DNA of 30,093 bases from IMG/VR virus record IMGVR_UViG_3300025280_000116, positions 1-30,093 of that record; one strand, 5' to 3'. Below, in pieces: positions 8,391 to 14,600 of the stretch (the first letter of the stretch is position 1; each line of letters opens with the position of its first letter). The DNA comes from a virus. The notes under the pieces were generated by a model, which worked only from the letters and a program-made list of their open reading frames with translations, searched no databases and was not told the origin of the DNA. The translations under genes were made by a program, and so were the position numbers.

Positions 8391-9370
8391 GCTTATTAAA
8401 AAATAGAGACTATTACAAACCTTTCGATCATCAATGGATGTTCGATTATTATGTACAGCAAAACCAAATGCATTGGCTACCTGAATCTGTGCCTCTGCAT
8501 ACAGATATCAAAGATTGGCAAGACTTATCAGACTCTGAAAAGAATTTGTTGACTCAAATATTTAGGCTATTCACACAGTCAGATGTAGATGTCGGTGCAG
8601 GTTATGTAGATAAATTTATGCCCATATTTAAAAAGCCTGAAGCTCGGATGATGATGGGTGCATTTGTTAACATGGAATCCATACATCAACATGCTTACAG
8701 TTTGTTGTTGGATACAGTAGGTATGCCGGAAACTGAATACAAAGCTTTCTCAGAGTATGAAGAGATGGCAAACAAGCATGATTACATCAAAGACTTTAAG
8801 CCTACTCGTAAGAACAAACAAGCTATTGCTAAGACTTTAGCAGTCTATTCAGCCTTCACCGAAGGACTGCAACTCTTTAGTAGCTTTGCAATCCTGTTAA
8901 ACTTTCCTAGATTTGGCAAGATGAAAGGTATGGGGCAGATAGTTACGTACTCCATACGTGATGAATCATTACATGTTGAGGCAATGACAAAGCTATTCAG
9001 GGATTTTATTAAAGAGAACTTGGATATATGGACAGATAAGTTTAAGAAGGAACTTTATGCTATCTGTCGGAAGATGGTTAAATTAGAAGATAAGTTCCTT
9101 GACCTTGTGTTTGCTATGGGCAACATTGAAGGTCTAACTAAAAAAGATATGTATGCTTATAACAGATACATAGCTGACAGGAGATTACTACAGCTTGGTC
9201 TTAGAACAAACTATGACCAACAAAACAATCCTTTGGATTGGCTTGATGAAGTAATCGGAGTTGAACACCAAAACTTTTTTGAAGGGAGAGCTACAGCGTA
9301 TATGAAAGCTGGCTTGAGAGGAGATCACGGAAGTCTAACCTTTACAGAAATTCAAAATGAAAAAGAATGA
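8387..9370 (+). CDS. nrdB: Class I ribonucleotide reductase, small (beta) subunit
   Basis: Generates and stores the radical used by NrdA. The 327-residue protein has all six metal ligands at E. coli spacing: D66, E97 and H100 (MESIH), E159 (FTEGLQ), E193 and H196 (RDESLH). The radical tyrosine Y104 lies 7 residues after E97, as Y122 follows E115 in E. coli. W30 is 36 residues before D66, matching the W48-D84 spacing. The C-terminus has FFEGRATAY, whose Tyr is a candidate for the flexible transfer tyrosine. These features indicate a tyrosyl-radical class I enzyme; which metal it uses cannot be read from the sequence. GGAGG precedes the start and the end overlaps the next gene by 14 bases. Confidence 0.96.
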   Translation: MSLLKNRDYYKPFDHQWMFDYYVQQNQMHWLPESVPLHTDIKDWQDLSDSEKNLLTQIFRLFTQSDVDVGAGYVDKFMPIFKKPEARMMMGAFVNMESIHQHAYSLLLDTVGMPETEYKAFSEYEEMANKHDYIKDFKPTRKNKQAIAKTLAVYSAFTEGLQLFSSFAILLNFPRFGKMKGMGQIVTYSIRDESLHVEAMTKLFRDFIKENLDIWTDKFKKELYAICRKMVKLEDKFLDLVFAMGNIEGLTKKDMYAYNRYIADRRLLQLGLRTNYDQQNNPLDWLDEVIGVEHQNFFEGRATAYMKAGLRGDHGSLTFTEIQNEKE

Positions 9371-9575
9371 AGCCGTTTTAGTAAGCTATAAATTATTGAT
9401 TGATACGAAAGGAAAAGTTATTACTGAACGAAGCGTCAGTGATATAGATCAATTAGAAGAAAAATTTAATCCTGTTATTTTTAATACTTTAAAGACTACA
9501 ATAAAATTAGCTCAAGTAGAATTTGATAAGATACACAATCTTATTGAAGCAAATCTTAATGCTCGAATACAGTAG
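9357..9575 (+). CDS. Small protein of unknown function, last gene of the plus-strand operon
   Basis: 72 residues: a beta-like N-terminus (EAVLVSYKLLIDTKGKVITERSV), then a long helix (NTLKTTIKLAQVEFDKIHNLIEANLNARIQ). No family recognised. It starts inside the end of nrdB. Its stop (9573-9575) is immediately followed by the reverse-complement stop of the first minus-strand micro-ORF, so the two coding blocks meet with no spacer. Confidence 0.55.
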   Translation: MKKNEAVLVSYKLLIDTKGKVITERSVSDIDQLEEKFNPVIFNTLKTTIKLAQVEFDKIHNLIEANLNARIQ

Positions 9576-9695
9576 TTACTCTTTAACTTGTTGTAACTCT
9601 TTCCAAGTTTTGAAAGTTTTTGTGGTGTGCTCCCAAAACTTTCCCTGATAACAAGGTTCGCAATTTTTAGACGTAGTTATCCTACACTTCTCCAT
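9576..9695 (-). CDS. Micro-ORF with a CxxC motif
   Basis: 39 residues starting at 9695. Composition is Lys/Thr-rich with Cys4 and NCEPC (Cys12, Cys15), then aromatic and basic residues (YQGKFW). Three cysteines in the first 15 residues could bind metal or be redox-active, but no family is recognised. The ribosome site is weak (GTGGA). The complete fit between the plus-strand stop at 9575 and the 51-residue gene upstream argues for coding. Confidence 0.4.
   Translation of the reverse strand: MEKCRITTSKNCEPCYQGKFWEHTTKTFKTWKELQQVKE
9613..9642. repeat. Inverted repeat near the convergence point
   Basis: AAAGTTTT (9613-9620) and AAAACTTT (9635-9642) form an 8-bp perfect stem with a 14-base loop. 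It lies inside the micro-ORF, just past the end of the plus-strand operon. There is no clear T-run after either arm, so it is at best a weak terminator or an RNA-processing structure. Confidence 0.3.
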
Positions 9696-9722
9696 TGTGA
9701 TTCCACTAAATTAATTTAAAGT

Positions 9723-9878
9723 CTACGAGTATGTCAATAATGAGATAAATAAAGAGGACACGCATAATAATCCTGTGCCTACGAGCACGACTAATTCGAT
9801 CTCTCTCTCCTTTTTTCTTTTCTTTAATTTCCGTTCTTCCGTTATACCATTTACCAGCCATGTCTGAACTGATTTCAT
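9723..9878 (-). CDS. Small membrane protein directly after Hsp20
   Basis: 51 residues. Its ATG (9878) follows the Hsp20 stop with no spacer (TAGATG), which favours translational re-initiation. A very basic segment (RKLKKRKKERE, about 16-26) precedes one hydrophobic segment (about 28-49, ELVVLVGTGLLCVSSLFISLL). Basic residues before a single helix suggest the N-terminus stays in the cytoplasm. It could be a small holin-like or accessory lysis protein, but no family is recognised. A rival frame (ATG 9861) also gives a 51-residue hydrophobic-ended peptide; this frame is preferred for its start position and cleaner helix. Confidence 0.5.
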   Translation of the reverse strand: MKSVQTWLVNGITEERKLKKRKKEREIELVVLVGTGLLCVSSLFISLLTYS

Positions 9879-10307
9879 CTACGATTCAATCTTAATTTGT
9901 TTAGGTTTCTTTTCCTCTGGAATGAACCTAGTTAAGTTAATACATAGAAGACCATTCTTCAAGCTCGCACCAACAACTTCTATATCGTCAGCCAATTTAA
10001 ATTGCCGTCTGAAAGAGCGTTGGGCAATTCCTTGATAGAGTTTGCCTTCCTCCTTTTTTTCAGACGATTCGTGCACTATTGTTAAAGTATTTTCTTGTAC
10101 TTCAACGTCTATGTCGTTATCGTCAAGCCCTGCTAGAGCCATTTCGATAGTGTAGTTCTCTCCATCTCTACTCACATTGGTAGGTGGATAGGTAGGTACT
10201 GATACTTCAGTAGCCCTTGATAAGCTGTCGAACAACCTATCAAATCCAACGAACATAGATGCAAATGAGGGTGAATAAAAATCCACCAAGTTATGTTTTA
10301 TAACCAT
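9879..10307 (-). CDS. Small heat-shock protein, Hsp20/IbpA family
   Basis: A 142-residue ATP-independent holdase. The N-terminus has the IbpA-like GFDRLFDSLS (21-30). The alpha-crystallin domain runs from about YPPTNVSRDGENYTI (40-54) through LAGLDDNDIDVEV and GIAQRSFRRQFKLADD to GASLKNGLLCINL (113-125). The terminal IKI (138-140) is the I-X-I motif used in oligomer assembly. Phage-borne Hsp20 is known from marine cyanophages and related phages, where it is thought to help protein folding or scaffolding during infection. Here the huge virion proteins are plausible clients (inference). AAGGAG precedes the ATG, and a hairpin-rich 127-bp leader separates it from the upstream membrane-protein gene. 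Confidence 0.93.
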   Translation of the reverse strand: MVIKHNLVDFYSPSFASMFVGFDRLFDSLSRATEVSVPTYPPTNVSRDGENYTIEMALAGLDDNDIDVEVQENTLTIVHESSEKKEEGKLYQGIAQRSFRRQFKLADDIEVVGASLKNGLLCINLTRFIPEEKKPKQIKIES

Positions 10308-10343
10308 TTCTTTTCTCCTTAATTATAAGCGAGTTATTAATAC

Positions 10344-10374
10344 CTCTTAGACGCCCATAGAGCCGTTCTAAGAG
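10344..10374. repeat. Perfect 8-bp inverted repeat upstream of hsp20
   Basis: CTCTTAGA (10344-10351) and TCTAAGAG (10367-10374) are exact reverse complements around a 15-base loop. Directly beside it is the 10-bp palindrome CTTTATAAAG (10377-10386). It could be an RNA hairpin or a protein-binding site. Confidence 0.5.
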
Positions 10375-10385
10375 AACTTTATAAA

Positions 10386-10418
10386 GCTAGACGTACCTGT
10401 GTATGCCTAGCAGTTTTT
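10386..10418 (+). terminator. Candidate intrinsic terminator, plus-strand reading
   Basis: The arms 10386-10396 and 10401-10411 pair at 10 of 11 positions (one G-T wobble, one A-C mismatch) with a 4-base CTGT loop, followed by AG and TTTTT (10414-10418). In the plus direction it would stop transcripts that read past the nrdB operon into the opposing genes. On the minus strand the hairpin is followed only by TTTAT, so it is weaker there. Confidence 0.4.
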
Positions 10419-10435
10419 GAGCCTTAAACAGGCTC
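10419..10435. repeat. Short hairpin GAGCC/GGCTC
   Basis: A 5-bp GC-rich perfect stem with a 7-base loop, directly after the T-run of the neighbouring hairpin and touching the stop codon of the 37-residue gene. It may protect or define the 3' end of the upstream minus-strand transcript. Confidence 0.3.
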
Positions 10436-10548
10436 TATTTAGACTTCTTAAAAAAGCCTAAAATCTTGTCAAACCACTCTGGCTTTTTAGTATAGATTAT
10501 AAATCCTACTAAAGCCAAAATGATTATCAATCCTATTAAATTATCCAT
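10435..10548 (-). CDS. Small single-pass membrane protein
   Basis: 37 residues from ATG 10548, with AGGA about 8 bases upstream. An N-terminal hydrophobic helix (about 4-19, LIGLIIILALVGFIIY) is followed by a basic, aromatic tail (TKKPEWFDKILGFFKKSK) that would lie as an amphipathic helix at the membrane surface. It sits 8 bases after the three-helix membrane-protein gene in the lysozyme cluster. The shape suits a small holin or lysis accessory, but no family is recognised. Confidence 0.6.
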   Translation of the reverse strand: MDNLIGLIIILALVGFIIYTKKPEWFDKILGFFKKSK

Positions 10549-10556
10549 AGTTTTTC

Positions 10557-10988
10557 CTATCTTCTAACTAAACTGCCTCCAAAATACATACCCACTATAG
10601 CTGCTACTAAATTAGTATCCAGTGGTGTTATCACCAAGCCTGTAAAAGAAATCCATTTCAATACTTCTTTCTCAGCCACAAATAAAAATCCGGGTTTGAA
10701 TTGAAGGTAACCTACAGTAACTTCAATGTCTGGATAGAATATTACTACAACTTTAGGTAATAATACAATAGCAAAAATAGCAGTTAAAGCTATAATTCTT
10801 CTAGTCCATTGAAAGCCTGTGTTCTCATATTCTCTCGCAGCTTTAAAAGCTTTGTGTTGAATATCTGCTCTTGCCAATAACAACTGTTGCTGTAGTTGTC
10901 TAGCCTTTAATGACTGCGACCACATGCTCATAAACCCTGATATCAGAGTTGAGCCTAACATGGTTATTATTTCAAAAGGAAAAGACAT
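10557..10988 (-). CDS. Three-helix membrane protein near the lysozyme (candidate holin)
   Basis: 143 residues. Hydrophobic stretches are at about 4-24, 64-86 (RRIIALTAIFAIVLLPKVVVIFY) and 116-140 (TGLVITPLDTNLVAAIVGMYFGG). A Gln/Lys/Arg-rich amphipathic helix lies between the first two (RQLQQQLLLARADIQ). The size, number of helices and position 170 bases after the lysozyme fit a holin or a membrane-bound virion protein. I recall similar proteins in marine podoviruses without a proven role, so holin is a candidate call only. Confidence 0.65.
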   Translation of the reverse strand: MSFPFEIITMLGSTLISGFMSMWSQSLKARQLQQQLLLARADIQHKAFKAAREYENTGFQWTRRIIALTAIFAIVLLPKVVVIFYPDIEVTVGYLQFKPGFLFVAEKEVLKWISFTGLVITPLDTNLVAAIVGMYFGGSLVRR

Positions 10989-10991
10989 TGT

Positions 10992-11144
10992 TTACTCTTC
11001 TTCTTCTGTGTATATTACTAACATCATATCTTCAAACATTATTCTAAAGTCTTCCAACTGCATAAAAGAAAAATCTTTTTTTATCTGATAATAACAATAC
11101 TTTCGGTACGCATCTTCAAGTTGTTTCTCTGTATATAGTACCAT
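10992..11144 (-). CDS. Small acidic protein of unknown function
   Basis: 50 residues starting at ATG 11144, with GAGG 7 bases before it. The sequence has many Tyr, Met and Glu residues (YRKYCYYQIKKDFSFMQLEDF) and ends in four Glu. No membrane segment and no family recognised. It fills the gap between the lysozyme and the membrane protein, with 14 bases on the lysozyme side and 3 on the other. Confidence 0.6.
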   Translation of the reverse strand: MVLYTEKQLEDAYRKYCYYQIKKDFSFMQLEDFRIMFEDMMLVIYTEEEE

Positions 11145-11158
11145 TATAGTACCTCTTA

Positions 11159-11623
11159 CTAATTTGTCAAGGTCTCGATAGCCTTAACAAAATCTTCCAC
11201 CCTTACTGGTGTCTGTTCCTTCCATTTAGATTGTCCATTTGTACCAGAACCTGTAGAAATTTGGTTGATGGCTTCCTCATAATCCCTAGCTTTCAAAGCT
11301 TTATAAGCTGAAGGAAACTTATGCTGCCAATTTGTACCAAGTTGAAAATTCACTGAGCCTAAAGCCAATAAGAAATCCAGATTATTTATACCTAAGTCAT
11401 GGAGTTGTTGGGCTGCTGAGTACCATGCTTTTTCAGCATCCTTTGATAGCCAAGTATCTAGTATGTCTGCTTCAATGACCTCACCTACAGCATACTGATC
11501 ATTCTCTGCAGAGCTTAGTACGTGTCCAACACCACAGGTAGGATTGCCTAGTGTATCTAAATAGACCTCTTCCCTATAGCCTTCCCTGAGTTTAAGATGG
11601 TCTAAGAAGGTTTGATAGATCAT
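11159..11623 (-). CDS. GH24 lysozyme (T4-type endolysin)
   Basis: 154 residues. The N-terminus holds the T4-lysozyme catalytic triad at exact spacing: E14 (REGYR), D23 (VYLDT) and T29 (GNPTCGVGH), matching E11, D20 and T26 of T4 lysozyme. It cleaves the peptidoglycan sugar backbone to release virions. No signal peptide or N-terminal anchor is evident, so it needs a holin to reach the wall. T7 itself uses an amidase (gp3.5), so this phage differs. The gene lies 36 bases after the giant ejection protein and before a set of small membrane-protein genes, one of which may be the holin. Confidence 0.9.
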   Translation of the reverse strand: MIYQTFLDHLKLREGYREEVYLDTLGNPTCGVGHVLSSAENDQYAVGEVIEADILDTWLSKDAEKAWYSAAQQLHDLGINNLDFLLALGSVNFQLGTNWQHKFPSAYKALKARDYEEAINQISTGSGTNGQSKWKEQTPVRVEDFVKAIETLTN

Positions 11624-11659
11624 TCACCACCTTTGTCAAAGTCTTCTCTATCTTGGTCT

Positions 11660-14600
11660 TTAATCATTGTATGTAATTTTAGATTGATAAGACTTCCAAG
11701 TGTCTTCGTCCATAATGTCCGACACAGGAATATTTATTTTTATAGGAACATAGTTAGCTTTTCGATTTTCTTTCTTTGCAGTCTCCTCATCAGGTAATAC
11801 ATAAGCACCATATTTTTCAGCTAGTCTCATTGCTCTTCGTTCTACAGCTCTGTAATCTCCAGTAAACATACTTTTTAATAAATTTATCCCTTGTTTTAAA
11901 AAATTATCCCTGCCACCCTGCCTATAATTAAAATCATATTCATCATAAACTTCTATATTTGCAGAGTTATAAGGTTTTTTGTGTGCTATTTTTATAATGC
12001 TTGTTCCAAGAACTTGATACACAGGAAGAGTTCCTTCGCTCTGATACAGCCACTTATGAGGTATACTAATTGTATTAGCACTTGGGTCTATGTTTTTACT
12101 TCGGGTGGCAAAAGAACTTCGATATCTGTCTGGTCCAAATAGGGATGCTACGTCATCCTGTATTGATTCAAGCTCTTCTTTAGTAAACCAATCTTCTGTA
12201 ATAGTTTCTTTTTTTCTTTTTATAACAGCATCTGAATATAATCTAAAATCTGTACTTGATAGTATATCTTTAGTAGTTTGTGTGAACTCTTTACCTTTAT
12301 CCAGTGATCGTTTTATGGTAGCAAGAAACTTATCTAAAACATTATCTTCTTCTGCTGAACTAGTTCCTTCAGCAAAGCCTAACCTATCCATCTGTCCTAC
12401 TAGTCCACCTTCTTTCTTAAATAAACGAGCTGGTTTAGTTAATAAGTTTCTTCGTAGTTCATCAGTTAAAGTTATATAAGGTACTTCATAGGCTTCTGCA
12501 CCTGTTGATTCTAAGAAATCAAACCAATCCATAATATCATCTATATTTTTTTGAGTTGTAGGTGGACTTAATGGTTGCCACAAGCCAGAAGGTGTTTCTC
12601 CAAAGTTTATGAGATCAGATAAAAATCTTACTTCTTCTCTAGTTAGGTTAAGTAAATGATAATCATCACCAAATTCTTTTTTAGCGTTTACTAGAATTTC
12701 TAATTCTCTTTTATCACGTTCTACATAAGGTACAATAGTATCAGCTAAATCACGATCTCTTCTTCTAGTAGCTCTTTCCGAGCGTGTAGTACCTTCAAGA
12801 AAACCTGCTTGTTGTTTTATTCTTGCATCTAAATCATTTCTAGAAATCTTAAGCTCTTTACGTACCTTTTGTAGTCTTTGTAAAGTTCTGCGACCATCTT
12901 CTGAATCTTTGATAGCTTCTTCAAGCTTGTTTGGAGTACTTCCACGTGGGGCAGTTTCCTGCAATTTATTTTGTCTTGCCATCAAGCCAGCTAACTTCCT
13001 TTCCCACTCTGTAATAGCATCATCCAAACCGGGTATCATATATTCTTCAACAGGTCCAGTGTTCTTATAGACAAAAGCAGGAGCATCTTTTGTAGGGAGG
13101 AAAGGATACGTTTTGTATTGTACCTTACCACCAAACTCTTTGGCAACATCTCTCATATCAGCTACAAACTGTCCTTTGGTTGGATGATACCACTGTGTTA
13201 ACGATGCTTGAGGCACATGAATCCCTCCCATTGTATTAACAAGGTCCATATGATTAAGAGCTACTTCATCTATGGAGGGATCGTTAGCTTCATGTCTCAA
13301 CCGAGCCAGTAAAGCCATACGATAATCGTTGGATTTAAAAGGTTCTTTAATCAATCTATCTGTGCCATCACGTTGCAGTTCATCTATGAACTTGACATAG
13401 CCCTCTTTCTCAGTATCACCTTTCTTTCGTTTAGTTGCTCTGGTCCAACCGATTGTCTTTGCACCAAAATGTGTCATCGGCATCTCCGACACACCTCTAG
13501 ATTGCTTCCATAACTCTGCATCATTTAAATAGATTCTAACCACATCATAGTCTGCTATATCTGCAGAGACTCCACCTAAGATAGCTTCTTCACCAGCACC
13601 TTGCTCTCTTAGTGCATTTGCTCTGTTTATGTGTTGTACTTTAATATCTTTTAGCTTATTAAAGACTCCTTGTGATGCTGCTACGATTTGTTCTTTAGTG
13701 AACTCTGGTTTAGGTGCTGTTTTTATTTGGTCCAATACTTGTATATTTTCTTTTACTTTTAGTAATCTTAGTTTCTCAAATTGCTTTGCTCCTGTTCCAA
13801 GCCTATCACCAAAGGTAATAGTTTCTATACTTTCATAAACAGAAGGTAAGTCCTCTGCACCTTTAGTTGTTCGTATAATTTCTTTAAACGCAGGTACTAA
13901 AGCCCTATATTCTCTCTCTAAAACTTCACCTAATCTACGTTCTTCTCGTGGTGCATAATTATATTCATCACTCAATTGATACATTTCATCTAAAATCTTA
14001 ATCTCGTTTTGAATTTTTTCTGCCTTTTTAGGAAGTGTATCTGCTGCCAGATAATCTTTAACACCCTCAATCTCAGCTTTCTTTAGACCTGCCTTGCCTA
14101 ATTGTTTTTCCATTCTCTCTACAGTTAATACTGGAATACCTTCTTTATTCTTTATAAAGATTTTACTATTCTTTGGCAAGTTCTGCAGAGCTTCAAACGA
14201 TTTTGAATACAAACCTAGTGGTGCTCCTTGAGTCCATTCAGTAAACCTTCCCCAACCTTCATCCCACTTGGCTTCAGCATATATATCCAAATCAGTTAAA
14301 TCGCCCTCATAATACCCTTCCTCTCTTGCCATTATCTCTAATTCTTCGAGGTTTCTTTCGTACCACTCATCGAAAGACTCTGTGCCTCTTCCTAGTCTAG
14401 CTTCTTTTTCAGTTATTGGCTTATAACGAGTCATCTCGCCTTTTTCTTCTAGGTATTTACCAGTCTTTGTTGTTCTAAATTGGTTATTGTTGAAGAGGAC
14501 ATAGTTAGGTCTAGTACTTCCGGCAGTCGTATACCTGATACCATCGTAACCTAATTCCTTTAAAGCGTTTCTTGCTTTAATACTTTGTTGGATATTGAAT

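Larger units (their letters stand above)
10308..10434 (-). promoter_or_regulatory. Structured leader upstream of hsp20
   Basis: This 127-bp gap is the longest untranslated stretch among tightly packed genes. Read toward hsp20 it holds a hairpin (10386-10411), a perfect 8-bp inverted repeat (10344-10374), an AT-rich element whose TAATA-ACTC-TATA blocks (10322-10339) loosely recall a T7-class promoter, and AAGGAG (10315-10320). TATAAT at 10322-10327 is too close to the ribosome site to act as an ordinary -10 box with a leader. Separate control of hsp20, by a promoter or by RNA processing, is inferred from the structure and the gap. Confidence 0.4.

Noticed and set aside
9706-9861. Minus-strand 51-residue frame from ATG 9861 with a hydrophobic C-terminus
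   Set aside because: It overlaps the preferred 51-residue frame (9723-9878), which starts directly at the Hsp20 stop and has a clearer basic-then-hydrophobic layout. Only one is likely real.
10323-10384. Possible tRNA-like fold (TTATAAG pairing with TTTATAA, and an inner GTTC/GAAC hairpin)
   Set aside because: Only 62 bases long, no proper T-loop, no CCA-compatible end and no convincing D or anticodon arms.
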